Shown in pieces: positions 42,001-54,709 of a stretch of 64,000 nucleotides of DNA. The stretch comes from Yarrowia lipolytica (lineage: Eukaryota > Ascomycota > Dipodascomycetes > Dipodascales). The notes under the pieces are model-generated. The model searched no databases, was not told where the DNA came from, and saw only the letters and a program-made list of their open reading frames with translations. The first letter of the stretch is position 1, and each line of letters opens with the position of its first letter. The position numbers were made by a program, and so were the translations under genes. The stretch spans positions 2,168,501-2,232,500 of the forward strand of contig NC_090772.1 in NCBI RefSeq assembly GCF_001761485.1. Reading direction: 5' to 3'.

Positions 42001-43167
42001 AACAACTGGTGATGATTCGACTGGAGTTTTTAATCCGGACTGGCGCGGATTCCATGCAGGCTTGGCTTGTATTCAAAGTGAAACAAGTTATCAGTGAACG
42101 TGAACCTGAACAGGAGCGACAAACAACGTAATAGACCAGGGCAGATGAATGAGACGAGGAAAATGTCATGCTCTATAAACGGTTTCCCTAAACTACTCTT
42201 GTCATTAGTCAACAAGACCTCTCACAAAAGCAGAATTAATACTTAACAGTAGTAAAACAGAACCATGTCTCACAGTTGGTCTTTTTAACCCATGTGGTAG
42301 GTATATGAGCTTAGGGAGAACTTTGGGTGCCACTCGTGAGTACTGTACAGTAGTACCTACTGTACCCGGGAGTAGAAAGATTCTTCGTCATAGAGAAAAA
42401 AACAGTAACTAGCTGAGCCGATATGGTTCGAGTTATGTAGGAGAATGGTATGGGGGAAGAATAAGAGCACTTGTACTGGTATCGCGCTACTATACCCTTA
42501 TGGACTGTATCTCACTCGAGACTAGGGAAGCATGTACCGATCCTGTCTTACAGTCTTCAAAAGCAATTCTACTTGTCAGTCAATGTTTCACTGATACGCT
42601 GTGATGCACATGATGGTAGAGAGTTTGGACGCGAGGTGAAGCCGCTGGAAAACATCGAATCATGTACAAGTACTTGTATATTGTCTCCAGTTTCTTTTTA
42701 CTCTTCGAGGGAGAATTTGCCAATCGTGCTTGCTTTTTCCTTTCCCAGAGTTGTTTGTTGGACCACCACTGGAGGTAAATGTCGATGGAATGATCCCCCA
42801 GAAACCCCGCAAATGTAATGTAGCCCTTAACATAGCTTTCCAATTTCATCAGTGATTTTTTATCCGAATTGATAGCTTTATTTTCGAAAAAAAAGGTCAC
42901 TCACACACACACGTGCGCTTTTTCTTTGACTGCAGATCACGGTCTGTGGCCGAAAATAAAGTGTCTCCACCGCCCACCTGCTTTTGGCTTCCGCAGAAAT
43001 TCCGTGCTTTAGGCCGCAAACTCACTTTTTCGGCCCATCGGGTGGCCGAATACGACTCCTACTCGGGCAATCTCTTTATCAGGTCTTGACTAGGGTCTGG
43101 GAGAAAACTGGAGGGTCCCTGTAGTCGGAGCTAACAGATGTCAAGTATCCTTGTCCTGCAGAGTTTA

Positions 43168-43180
43168 GGGGGGGGGGGGG
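43168..43180. repeat. G13 run followed by a short hairpin
   Basis: Thirteen G in a row are followed by direct repeats CTTTACTTAGTC and CTTTACTTAGAC. An imperfect complement TAAAGTAAAG ends near 43218. This is a slippage-prone site where assembly errors are likely. Confidence 0.7.
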
Positions 43181-44863
43181 CTTTACTTAGTCCTTTACTT
43201 AGACCAGCCTAAAGTAAAGTTGGGAGCTAGTGAACAAAGTCTAACTACAGTGGCTTCCTAGCAGCACCTGTCAAACATCTATTCGACAGAAATTAGGGAG
43301 GTATTTAGACCATAATTCTGACAAAATTACGTCAACAAGAATCCTAAGGTTGAGCTTCCTACAGTAGCTAAAAAGTGGCGCTTCGAACAAAGACAATACG
43401 TCAAATAATGCCATGCCGAGGTTGGAATACTGTATTACGCTACACCAGTGCCGACCCAAGAAGCTGGAGATTAGAGCTTGTGGAGATACCCTGGGTGCTA
43501 CACTACAATTCTTGTACTAACTAGTATTAGTACAGCAACAGTGCAAACCAGGGAATTGAGCCCGCCGAGTATTCATGGCTGCATCATATTGCTGCGCCTG
43601 TCCACCCTTGGCGGAAACTATCGCAACTTGTCGATGCGGTGCTGCTTTTCATTCACAACGATTCCAAATACCCAAGTCCCTTGTAATCTGGTTGATACTA
43701 CAACTAAAAGGCAGTAGATCAACTTATGGAACACCTCAATCGATTAGAAGACTACACTACAGTAGCGGTAGCAATATCCAGCAACTGTTCCCCATCTATG
43801 ATTGCAGCTACAATACCATAGTCTGCACAAGTGCAGAGTATGTACAGTATGTAAACAAGTCAGTCAATATAGTATCCCATATTCTCATTAGTTGGCGTGA
43901 TGATATCAGACACTTTGGGATCCCTCCCGAGACCCGCACGGAATGTTTCAAGATACCACTTCTTTAGAAAACATTTCAAAACTACCGAAGGAGCCGTGGA
44001 CACGGTCCGAGACGGCCCGTGAGTAGTGACTGGTAACAACAGGTGCCTTATCTGGCAAATCGGAACTTTAGTGTTTGACAGAGTACAAGAGTCTAGGGTG
44101 TCATCAGGACGTGTGACGTTTTTCACTAATCCGAGACAGTCTTACAATAGCTTTGCCAATCAAGTATATTGTACCTTATTTAAAGAGTCCTATTCTTTTG
44201 ATCTCAGTTTCGTTAATATCGGAGTTCATCTTTCCATATTAGTCTGAGTGATCGGACTTCTCCGCTTTTTTTCGTGCGTACAAGTAGTTGTAAAGTGTTG
44301 GAGCATTCTTCGTTGCTGTGCCCAGACTACAAGTCGATGAAGCAGTACGCTTGTGCTGCCCCACTAAGGCAGGGAAAGTAAGTTCTCTTGATAGCTTGGT
44401 ACTTGTACCTCCATGGGTATGTTCCAGATCAACAGACCCTGTCGTCTTGCTAGTGTGCCTCTCGTGTTTAGTAGGCTAATGACCACCTTGACAATAGGCT
44501 AAACAATAGGCTAAACTTGATCAAATGGGGGATGCCTTAGTCTGACGCTAACTGAAGCGTGTTTCTCGTATTGAGAAGGTTATCAGGGTATGCTGAATGG
44601 ATAAGTTCCGGTATCTGGACCTGCCGGAAGGTTGGTTGTTTTCTGGTAGAGATACCATAGTTATTAGCCAAATCTGGAGGTATTTCATTCTGGTGAAGTG
44701 GTTACACTTGTCGCTTTGAAGTTCTTTACTTCCAAATTGATAACTTGTATCATGACCGTATTGTTCTTAGCCCACCTTGAACACCTATATACGTAAAATT
44801 CCACGCAAACAAAACACCGGTTGAATCTGTAGGTTTCAATATCCAGCTGGGCTGTTCTAAAAG

Positions 44864-45145
44864 ATGGCTTTTCTGATGCTTAGAGCCCTTGTCTTGTCTC
44901 TCTACCACGTGTACTGTCCCGCTTCTGCGTCTACGACTGTCGTCTACACCTTCCAAGATGCTTTGACTGCCAAGTGGATCGTCAAAGATACGACCCTGGT
45001 TGACAAGCGGGCCTTCGCGGCCCCTGTGGGATCCATACTTTACTCCGTTAGTGTATCTTACACAGGCATTGTATCTTTTGAAGGTGGTGACAGCTGGGGT
45101 CATTGTCTGTCTGACACCAAGATACATACAGAAAGGACGATCTGA
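44864..45145 (+). CDS. Possible small secreted protein or gene remnant
   Basis: A 93-codon frame starts with a hydrophobic, signal-peptide-like segment (MAFLMLRALVLSLYHVYCPASAS) and continues with codons typical of Yarrowia genes (GTC, TAC, ACC, AAG, GCC) for about 60 codons. It contains a Lys-Arg site (LVDKRAF) that Kex2 could cut. The last third looks less coding. I recognise no family. It may be a small secreted peptide, a first exon, or the remnant of a larger gene. Confidence 0.28.
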   Translation: MAFLMLRALVLSLYHVYCPASASTTVVYTFQDALTAKWIVKDTTLVDKRAFAAPVGSILYSVSVSYTGIVSFEGGDSWGHCLSDTKIHTERTI

Positions 45146-47483
45146 CACAAGGACCTGACGATCTACGCACCATCTGACACAGTTGGCGTTACTAGAATGT
45201 TAAATTTATAAAAAGCAGCCCCTTTAGTCCTGATGATCAGTCCTCTAGTGTGGCGAGCGTGAGTAAGAGAGACCGTGGGCAGGGAGTGTCCTGTTTTGAG
45301 AAGAAATACAAAGAGATAAAGTGCTGCACACAAACATGTCACGTCTTGGACATAATATTTCCAGCTGTAACTGACCATTGCCTTATTACAATTGTGCTTG
45401 TACTTGTACTTGTACCAGAGGGGAGTTGCTGGACAAACAGAAACAAACTGCGGCATCCACATGAGGGAGGGTGCGGAAGGAAACTGTGAGATAAGACCGA
45501 GCTAAGGTACGCCGTATCAAAGCCGTATGTAACAGTATACTAAATGGTACCTGTATAGAAAAGATTATTCATCAAGGGATTGTATAGCACAGTTACTTAC
45601 TATTATCATTGAGATCAGTAACTTCAAATGAACACAGTACATGTATATGGATTGTTGGGGGTTGGACAGTCCTCGGAACTTTGACGGATGTGCACACCGA
45701 CACACGGTGCATCCGCTCTGCTTGATGATATTCTTCGATAGATGAATGATATTTCATGTGCTTCGCCTTTGTCGTATCTGATCTCATATCACATGTGCCT
45801 GGAGGCTCGTTTCTCCTCATGTTGACTAAACAAATACTGGAAAAAGGCTACAAGCCGGGGTTCTACACAAGAGATGGGCAACAAGACAAGCACATCCTGA
45901 GACTTTTCCCTCAAGTAGAAGGTAAGTCATCAAGAAAGAGGGTGGGAAAGGGTCATGTACCGGTTGGTGACGGACTAAAAAAAGATATCGAGATGTACAG
46001 AACGGTGGATACAAGGGGAGTTTCATTGCCAACAGGTAGTACTCGTACAGTAGGACGCCGTTAATAACTGAGGTAAAATAGCGTTTAACAATATCGATCT
46101 TTCTCTAGTGGTACTCATCTCGAGTTTTGATAAGCATCTCTTGACCAGCTTACACTCGTCCTTCAACCACCTTTCGACGGCTCCACTTGCCCACTTTTTG
46201 ACTCACGCCAATGCCCACCTGACAGGCTTGTATCTGTCGTATCCACGGAGTTGTGCGATGTCATCTTCCCCGCATTATAGCAGGTGACATGGGAATTTAT
46301 TATCGGCAAAATATTACCGACTAGTTAAAAAAGTGCATAGTTAGCTACAGTACTGCAATCATACTGGGAACGGTCTCTACAAGAAGCTACCACCACTCTA
46401 TAGAGTTTTGGTTTTGCCAGCTGCACGATTATGCAGGCCAACACAAAGCCGATTTCAGCCGCATGCGGAGGGTTTTAAATATCTAGTAAGATTGAACATA
46501 AAAACAACACTAACCGGACAGAGAGAAAAGAACACAACCCGAGACAAAAACACGGTAACAATTCATTGTTGACATTTCCTTGTTGGACAAGTGGTTGTTG
46601 GACAAAAGAAGAAGTCTTCACGTCATAATGTAACCCCGCTGCGCAGAGATGAGGCTAGCTTCGGAGAAGCCCGATCCAAAGTGAGCGCTTCTTACCAGTA
46701 AAACAACACCAGAGGGGGCCATCAACTGGAAACATCACCCGGAATGCACGTGGCGACATGTTTTTTTCACCAGGATTTGGACCATCTCTCGGCTAATGTC
46801 GTCTGTTGTCGGCTTCCACATTGGTTTCTCCGTTTCCACCACACAACACCCGCTAGTGGCTTGGCAGGGTTTGCGATCCTACAGCCGTACACTTCCATTA
46901 CCAAACGTTAAGCAAGGTAAAAATGCCACGGAATGCGATTTGAAAAGAAGACGGCTGCTCAAATCGCCATCTGACCCGGCTTGGATTCTGCGCGCAAGGC
47001 TGTCATATCATCCCCGTCCTACATAACCAGCTACAAACGACGGCCCGTCTGTGTCACATCTGGTGTTTGACGAGATTCAGGTACAAATTATGCATAGACC
47101 TACTTACTCGAGGACCCCGAGTTCGACCAAGGTAACTCTAGCCGAACGAGCTATATTTCTTGTTGCGGCGACGCCCCCCACACTACTCTATCCTGTACCA
47201 TCGTACAACATACAAGCGGAAAAATATTAATCCATCTTTCCCTATTGTATGTAAACGTCTAGTCTGCGGTAGCTACAAGTGGCTAGTGGATGCTACCCCC
47301 ATCGCCCTTTGTACCCCTTAGCTCTATTTTAGTCTTGTTTTTAGGTCCTCCCTTGTTTTCGGATCTCATCACACACTAGGGTTCTCAGTTTCTAGGGGTT
47401 TTTCTAGGATTCCCGGCCTCTAGGGTTCTACGACTGTTCATATTCGATCTGTCTGAGTCTACATTCAAAAAGTTGACTGATTT

Positions 47484-47605
47484 CTAGTCAGTATCGCAAA
47501 TGGACCACCCTCGGTCCGACCGAATGGCCACAGACAAGCACAATTTGGTCCCTGCTAGGCCATTTTACCCCTATAATACCCCCCTCAAGTCATAATACTG
47601 ACTAG
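47484..47605. repeat. 11-bp perfect inverted repeat bounding 122 bp
   Basis: CTAGTCAGTAT at 47484-47494 is the exact reverse complement of ATACTGACTAG at 47595-47605. The ends could be a stem or short terminal inverted repeats of a MITE-like fragment. No target duplication is clear. Confidence 0.5.
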
Positions 47606-48605
47606 AGTGTCATTACATTAGCTTCAGGTCAGTGCCCCACCTGCTTCCACCATTAGTTGGATACTAAAAATACGAAACAGGCTACTGTACTTGTAGCTGA
47701 TTGAAGGGTGGAGAAAGAACCCGGCAGAAACACAGATCGGGAATTCCGCTCCGGAGCAACCACTTACATTGCCGAAAAACAAAAGCGGAACATGCAACGG
47801 GACGGACGTGACTGTGACATGGGTGCTCGGCGACGGCAGTGATGAAGCAATTCTATTTTTTAGCGTCTTGAGAAACCAGTTGCTGGTTTCGACAAAGACC
47901 AAGAAAAAGAGGCAACAAGAGCCGAATTGGATCTGCAAAGAGGGAAGAAGAAGCGGAGTTGATGAGCACGAGCCAACCCTTTCCGCCACTCTACAGATGC
48001 CCTCATCCCGAGCTCTAGTGACTAGGTCGGCACTGAGACCCCCCCTTTCGATCAAGTTGCGGTCAGAGATAGCACCGTCGCGAAGGACTCAAAAACATCA
48101 ACTAACCCGTGTGCCACTTTGGTTTCGGTACAGTACCGTAATAAAACCAGACAGACCTAGCCAAGTGAGCCCAAGACCGAAGACATTTAAAGGTTCCAAG
48201 ACCCACCCAAGCGGCTGGATTTTCAAAAAGGTCAAGAAAAACATTCAAGCAGAAACCGCTTGGCCGAAAGGAATCATGTGTTGTACCTTGGATAGTCTGG
48301 CGGAATGTTTCGTTATTCTTGGACAATATCGACTCATTGGTTTGGTGTTTACAAGTTATCTGTGTGGATAGACACTGATCTCACGGGACCTTGAGATCCA
48401 AAGCTCGATGGCTGTGTCAGTAATTACTTGAATATAGAAAGGGAGACGGTTTTCTAACATCATTACGGGATGTTCCTTCTATTTATATAATTGGACTCGA
48501 CTTTTCACATCTATAATGAGTGGTTGTATATTTTATTTTCGTTCTGCACATTATACTATTAGATTCACTCGGATTTTACTCAGTTGACCTCATTTCCCCA
48601 GTTTA

Positions 48606-50141
48606 CTAGATTTTTCCAAACTGGACCTTGATGTCCTCCACCTGGACGCCCGTCTTGGCCAGTTTGCTGATCTCGTCAATCAGCCGAGGCACAAAAGTTC
48701 CGGGGCCATCGCTCAAAGGACCGGCCTTTTCGGAAGCAATGGTGTACAGTAGCAGACCAGCCAAGGCAGCGTCGAAAACGTCGCCAACATGTCCCGCAAC
48801 GATAGAGGTAATCACAGAACCAAGCATGCAACCCGATCCGGTAATCTGAGTCAACAACTCATCTCCGTTATCGACAAGGACATACTGGCCAGAGGGACCA
48901 ATAACGACATCCTTCTTTCCGGTCATGACAACAACGGTATTGGCATCACGAGACAGCTTGAAGGCGGCCTTGAGACGCTCGTCCAGAAGAGACTCCCCGA
49001 TGCTGTCGACTCCCCGCATCTTTCCAGCAAGTCCAGCAGCAGAGAAGATTTCACCGTCATTTCCCTTGATGACAGACATTCGGATACCCTTGAGAAGAGT
49101 CTTGACGGCCGACTTTCGTGCCTCGGAAGCTCCACCTCCAACAGGATCGAAAACCACAGGTCGACGAGCAGCATTGTAAGCCTGACCAGCAGCCAGGAAC
49201 GTCTCAACTCCATCGGAAGTGGCAGTGCCCATGTTCAGAAGAAGAGAAGCGTTGGGGATACCAGCAAACTCGTGGAATTCTGCCCGAGTCTCACTCATGG
49301 CGGGGGGCGAGCCGATGGCGATGGTGATGTTGGCAGAGCAGTTTTTAACCACATTGTTGGTGATGTGGTGCACAAATGTGGGGGTGCCGAAATATGAGTT
49401 GATCTTGCTGAGAGTTTCAGTCGTCACTTGAAGAACAGGCTCAGTAATGGCGTCATGCCACTGCTTTGACAGGACTTCGGTCACCAGCTTGGCATCCTGA
49501 GCAGCGATGATGCAGCTCACAACTGCGACTCCGTTACATGTCGCACCACACATGTATCGCACAGATGGCGTGTTGTCAGGCTTGATGCCTCCAATAGTGA
49601 CAAACTTGTGTTGCCGGGAGAGAGACTTCTCCTTCTCAGTGATGTAAGCAAACAGGTTTCGTGCACCACTGAGTCCCAGGGGCTCGGCTCTCAGCTTCTT
49701 TGTGAAGGTTCCATAGATAGCACCCACTCCAAAGTAATCGAGGTTCGCACCGGCTGCGTCTGCCTCCAGAGCTGCATCATACTCCTCCCGGTTGGTGATA
49801 CTCAAGCCAATGATCTTGTCCTCTCCCAGCATTCGTCGGCATTCCACCACGGGCATGTCGTCTTGTCCAACATGCACTCCCTCGCAGTCAATGGCGAGAG
49901 CAATGTCCAGCCGGTCGTTGATCAGCAAGGGCACACCATGCTTCTTGGTAATGGCGTGGATCCGTTTGGCGGTCTCCAGAAACTTTCCAGTGTCCGCCGT
50001 CTTCTCTCTGAGCTGAATGAGAGTTGCTCCTCCTAGAATAGATTGCTCCACCTGATGTTCAAGTGTAAAGTTGTCAGGCACGAGACCAGAATCGGTGACG
50101 AGGTAGATTGAGTAGTCTGTTTTGGACTTGTTGAAGGGCAT
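48606..50141 (-). CDS. THI6: Bifunctional thiamine-phosphate synthase / hydroxyethylthiazole kinase
   Basis: The 511-residue enzyme joins the pyrimidine and thiazole halves of thiamine and phosphorylates hydroxyethylthiazole. Residues 1-230 are a TIM-barrel ThiE domain with IQLREK, LLINDRLD, GVHVGQDDMP, GVGAIYGTFTK and TIGGI. Residues about 250-511 are a ThiM-type kinase with NMGT, FDPVGGGASE and the glycine-rich site ITGSGCMLGS, with the conserved Cys. The fused order matches fungal Thi6. The start at 50141 gives a full ThiE domain. I looked for a TPP riboswitch upstream and saw none. Confidence 0.96.
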   Translation of the reverse strand: MPFNKSKTDYSIYLVTDSGLVPDNFTLEHQVEQSILGGATLIQLREKTADTGKFLETAKRIHAITKKHGVPLLINDRLDIALAIDCEGVHVGQDDMPVVECRRMLGEDKIIGLSITNREEYDAALEADAAGANLDYFGVGAIYGTFTKKLRAEPLGLSGARNLFAYITEKEKSLSRQHKFVTIGGIKPDNTPSVRYMCGATCNGVAVVSCIIAAQDAKLVTEVLSKQWHDAITEPVLQVTTETLSKINSYFGTPTFVHHITNNVVKNCSANITIAIGSPPAMSETRAEFHEFAGIPNASLLLNMGTATSDGVETFLAAGQAYNAARRPVVFDPVGGGASEARKSAVKTLLKGIRMSVIKGNDGEIFSAAGLAGKMRGVDSIGESLLDERLKAAFKLSRDANTVVVMTGKKDVVIGPSGQYVLVDNGDELLTQITGSGCMLGSVITSIVAGHVGDVFDAALAGLLLYTIASEKAGPLSDGPGTFVPRLIDEISKLAKTGVQVEDIKVQFGKI

Positions 50142-52290
50142 GACGAAATGGAATATGGCGATCTGCTAAGTAAGGTTACTTGAATCTCAAGTATTTAGTT
50201 GAGCTTGTCTGGTTGTGTGTTCGAACCTCGGTTGGGCTGATTAATTTTCTGTCGGTAAAATGATCAGAATTTGAACGAGAATCCCGAATATTGCCTTTTT
50301 GCGATTGTAGTCTCAGTCACTCTTTTTTTGGACCACTTCTGACGACAATTGAGTGTGATAATCTGTTGATGCACAAAACAAAAATGACTCGTTGGTTGAC
50401 TCAACATATGCACATATTGACTCAATAAGGTTTGATAGTTGTGATTGGCCCGTGAAACAAGTAGGGTAACTAATCAATCGGTTACATTTCCGTGTTCAGA
50501 CTTATATTGTCGTATTTCCTGGAGCTCTGGGATTCCGAGAATATATTTCTTGTCGTTTTAGAGTAGATATTTCGCAATATTGTACTAGTGCTTAGGTTGG
50601 CTGAATTACTTCTTGTATAGTGTATATTGGTTTCACCCGCAGGACTGCTTTTTCTCGAGGCAAATTGGTGACTGTGTTGTTGGTAGCGATGATGAGTTGT
50701 TATTTCATACATCTAGACTTTTTTCTCTTCATTTTCCTACCCTGATTTCTTTTTTTGGAGTCACCCGAACTTGCTTGTACTTGTACTGTTTTTCTTCCCC
50801 CCCGGAGCAACTCGAATTCTAAAGCTCACCAGTAGTGTGTGTCTTAGAAATCGATAGATGAAATTCGATGAAAAGTATCGTGTGGATTTTCCAGAGTTTG
50901 ACATTGATATTTCAGGTTTCACATTGAAGGCTGATCCGAATGTAAAGTGAAAATCGAACACTGGTACGAGTATATGACGACTTTCAATCGAGGGGTTCCG
51001 ATAGCAAGTGTCTTTCCTATCTGAGACTCAAGACTCAACAAGAGAATATCTGACTATGTACTAGTGGAGGGTTCGATTGAGCGTGGAACCAACCTGGCTA
51101 TTCCATTTCGGAACCAAGTTGACTAGTCCATTCTCTCTAGCAGTGATTGAGGTTTCCTTTGATAGGGTCCTGGAAGAAAGGTGCAAGTACAAGTAGGGAC
51201 TCCAAGTTGTTCAAGCACAAGTAATGGAGTACAAGTACACGTATCTACCAAAGCAAGTGTTCAAGTTCTATCTGACGCTATTTGGCTGAGATGGTGGTTA
51301 TAACCCGAAATTATTGTGTTTCCAGAGTGCACAAAATAGTGTGAGCTGATCCGGGTGTGAATGTCCTACTGTACAAGTACTTATACAAGTACAAGTGCAA
51401 GTTCAAACAGAAACGTCCTAACCGGGGAGTATCAAAGAGAGCCTTGTAACATCAAAATTACTATCATTACGTTCTTCAGGTCTCTATCAAGTTGATGTCT
51501 TCATTCTCAGCAGATTGATGGAGGACTGCAGACAAAGTGTGAGCTATAGAACTGCCTCCAGATTATACCCACCAAAAAGAAGGCAATATCGGTAAGTAAA
51601 TCCGTAATAAATATCTGTGCTTGTAGACAACTCAACGCATAGACAACTCAACTTGTAGAGAACCCAGCTCCTTTTCATTCTGCTCGGGTGGCTCGTCTTA
51701 GAACAGATGAACAACGAACCGACAGCATTCTCACACTGTTATAAGATATTACTGGACCAAAAACAAGTCTGATCTGATTCGTCTGCTGGACAACAAGGAT
51801 CAACATTTCTTTCCTTCACGACACCCTGGCTTTCAGTTTTGCCGAGAAGATGAACATCAAAAGTCGCGTCGATTTGAATCCGATTCGCCCAATCGTTGAC
51901 TATTGTGATAAACCGAGGGAGAAAGTCCTAATAGCGAATCGAGCTGGTTCAAAAAGAACTTTTATCAACTTCTCGTCCATAGCGACTCCGAATCTCGTTC
52001 CATGAACAACTCTCCAAGTTACCACCTCTTTCCAGGAGCATCTAAGAGCCATCAAGAGATAATCAAACTAGACGACAACAACAATTTAAGACAATACGAA
52101 CAGAATATCAACCACTCTCAATCCAATGCTCATAGTGACAGCAAAAAATTCCAGTCGCTCTTTCCATCCGATTACATAAGCAACACAAAAACCAACCAGG
52201 GATCTACACGGAACACATGGTATAGCTTCAGACAAACACACCTAAATGTCTGCAAGCTCATTTCGATCGACCAATACCCGAAATCCTCTT

Positions 52291-52342
52291 TGGTAGCGTT
52301 ACATCGGCTCTGTGGTGGGCATGACATTGTTCGGGTGGGCAC
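52291..52342. repeat. Copy of the GGCATGACAT minisatellite family
   Basis: This 52-bp piece aligns by eye, mostly identical, with 56509-56560. Shared words are GTTACAT or ATTACAT, then TGTGG and GGCATGACAT. A partial copy with GGCCATGACATTG is at 52513-52540. Confidence 0.5.
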
Positions 52343-52883
52343 CACTTCACAAATGTTGGTATCGGAATCCGACATACCCTGAGTAATACACACGTACATA
52401 CGGTAGTAAGAATCTGGTTGTGATCTGACTTTGTTTGGGCCAAAATCTTTCCGAAAAACCGTTGGCATGACGTACTCTTGACATAGATAGATCTGGAACG
52501 CACTAACCACGTCCCCCATGTGATGGCCATGACATTGCCAGCGTCATTCACGACAACTAAGCTTGTCTGATCTGATTAACATTGAGTATATGTCAAATAC
52601 GGTTCCAATTGATATGAGACTCAGTGTGACAGGGGGGAATTTGGCACAGTATATGACATTGTCGACGAGACCCTTGAAATGGTCACGTTATTCCGAACAA
52701 AACACATTAGTCAGATTTTTTCTTTAGTCAGCTGTAGTTTATTGTGCGGGCCGTCCCAAAACAGAAGGTGGAACCCAAGCCCCCGAAATGGAAGCTGTAA
52801 ACGGGATTAGCCCAAAGAGGAAGCTATAAACGAAAACACAAAGAGGAAAATGGGCGGCAAGTTTTGGCGATCAAACAAGAATT

Positions 52884-52891
52884 CACGTGAG
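52884..52891. promoter_or_regulatory. TCACGTGA E-box (first of four in the desert)
   Basis: The palindrome TCACGTGA, a binding site for Cbf1/USF-type bHLH factors, occurs at 52884-52891, 53225-53232, 54497-54504 and 62383-62390. Another copy lies inside the Gln/His-rich CDS at 63908-63915. About 0.2 copies are expected by chance in 13.5 kb of unbiased sequence. Confidence 0.45.
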
Positions 52892-52999
52892 TATTTGAGC
52901 GAAGGTGATGAGATGAAATGAAAAAACCGAAGGGAAATAATAAGATACAAATATACCTGTTAATTAGTATCAAATTTTAGGCTACTGTGGGTTTAAAAG

Positions 53000-53050
53000 A
53001 TTGATTTTTTATTGATTTTTTGTTGATTTTTTATTGATTTTTTATTTTTT
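53000..53050. repeat. TTGATTTTTTA tandem repeat
   Basis: Four imperfect 11-12-bp units lie in a T-rich tract that continues, with breaks, to about 53400, including a TTTAA-unit array near 53300-53325. Confidence 0.8.
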
Positions 53051-54230
53051 CAATGTAAATATCATTTAATTATCTTTTATTCCCATTCGCAGACTCAAAA
53101 AATAACTTTCTCTTATCGCTGACAAATGAAGTCCAACCGAATCTGAATCGTACCGATGAACGATTTCCACCAACCTAAAGAAAAAAAGGAAATGCCGAAA
53201 TCTTGATTGCCGGAGAGAGTGGAATCACGTGACAGAGCAATCAAGCAATCCTACCGACAGTCAGTTGTGTAATTGCCCAAACCGGGATTTTTTTATTATT
53301 ATTTAATTTAATTTAATTTAATTTTTTTTGTCTCCCGCATTTTGGCCAATTTTTTTTTTCTCGTTAATTTTGTTTTTTTTCCCCCAATTTGCTCAATTTG
53401 CTCAATTTTCCCTACTCCCTTATTTTCCCTCAATCCTTGATTTACCCCGAATTCCCCAAATTCTTCCATTTTCTCTGCAGCTCTTTTCTTGGTCTGGCGT
53501 ATTCGTCAAGCCGTCATTCCCTTGTCTCAAAACGACTTGCTCAAGCGAATCGAGGAACAAATGCCGGCTGAGCAGTAACCACGGCTTTTTCGAGCCGCGG
53601 GTATTCTCCGGCATATCTCCGAAGCGTAATGGACGCGCCCAAGTCCCTCCGACGGCTGTCAGAAAAAAAAGGTGAAAAAGGAAAAAGAGCAAAAAAAGGA
53701 AAAAAAAAAAAAAAAAAAAAGGGTCACTACAGAATCATCCAAAACGCACGATTGAAGAGATCCAAGACACCCAAAAGTTGAAAAATTGGTCAATTAGACC
53801 TCTGCAATTACTCTGATCAACTTCATGTCTTCTTTTCTACATTTTTCGACTCGCTTGAAACAGCACAAATCAACCGTCTAACATTTTTCCTCTGTCAAAC
53901 TCTACACCAGACTCAATCCTCCGACACCATACAAGAAGGAGTGGGGACAGGGGCGGTTCCGAATTGGAAATTGGATTGCTTTTTTGTTATTTTCAAAGAG
54001 GCTGAAGCCCACCGACCAGACGCATTCAACTGTGGCCCAAAAGTTCCATGCATTTCGCTGTACCAGTGATGAGATAATTGTGGTTCAGAAAGGCGAGTTC
54101 TACTACAAGTGGATGTAGAACCATCGGAACATCTAATACAAATAATAAACGTCAAGAGAGAGATAGCGTCAAGTTAATATGAACAACCACCACACACCCC
54201 AAACACGTGACCCTCCTAGTTCCTCCCATA

Positions 54231-54318
54231 CCTCCGCCCTCACTCGCCCCCACTCGCCCTCACTCGCCCTCACTCCGCCCTCACTCCGCCCACTACGCCC
54301 TCCCTCGCTACTCGCTCC
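54231..54318. repeat. CCTCACTCGCC minisatellite
   Basis: About seven imperfect 11-13-bp C-rich units lie in an otherwise AT-rich neighbourhood. Confidence 0.8.
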
Positions 54319-54527
54319 ATTTCTACACCAAATAAACTCCTAAGATCGACACCAAAGACTATCAAGTCCCCAGTGCAAGCCGTATACAACTGCACATAGC
54401 CATACATACACTCTCACACACATGTGTCTAAAGCAAACTCTCGGACTTTGACTCTGAAACATTTAGTGTTGAGTTTGGAGCCATCCGATATGCATGTCAC
54501 GTGATGCCCAAGTCCGTGTGACAAGGT

Positions 54528-54579
54528 GAGTACGAGTGTCAGCTGGAGTACGAGTGTCAGCTGGAGTACGAGTGTCAGC
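54528..54579. repeat. Three 18-bp repeats
   Basis: The unit GAGTACGAGTGTCAGCTG is repeated almost perfectly three times in a row, just after an E-box. Confidence 0.85.
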
Positions 54580-54709
54580 ATGAAGACCATGACAAGCCGA
54601 GAGAGAGAGAGACAGGTGAGCGTCGAGTCCGCGGACGCGCGGGTAATTTGGGCGGCTGTTACAAGATTATGACAGGTGGGGTTGGAGGGGGTTTGGTTGG
54701 GGGAATTTT

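Larger units (their letters stand above)
36002..48605. other. 12.6-kb region without a convincing gene
   Basis: Between the protease promoter and the 3' end of THI6 no frame combines length, codon use and motifs. I saw no splice-site pair that builds one. It includes GTAC-rich pieces, a G13 run, a small possible secreted ORF at 44864, an inverted repeat at 47484-47605 and a weak tRNA-like string near 39370-39440. It could contain distal control elements, noncoding transcripts or decayed genes. Confidence 0.5.

Noticed and set aside
42336-42430. GTGAGT donor with a nearby GTAACTAG
   Set aside because: No proper CTAACxCAG acceptor and no coding frames on either side.
47091-47106. 16-bp word TGCATAGACCTACTTA shared with about 61632-61647
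   Set aside because: One such match is expected by chance about half the time in a window of this size, and the flanks do not align.
47380-47435. Telomere-like CTAGGG words
   Set aside because: They do not match the Yarrowia telomere repeat TTAGTCAGGG and are not a regular array.
47769-48371. 200-codon plus-strand frame before THI6
   Set aside because: Codon use is unlike the real genes, no motif is recognisable, and a minus-strand frame overlaps it.
50142-50480. TPP riboswitch upstream of THI6
   Set aside because: The conserved CTGAGA and GAACCTG-type elements of the TPP aptamer were not found.
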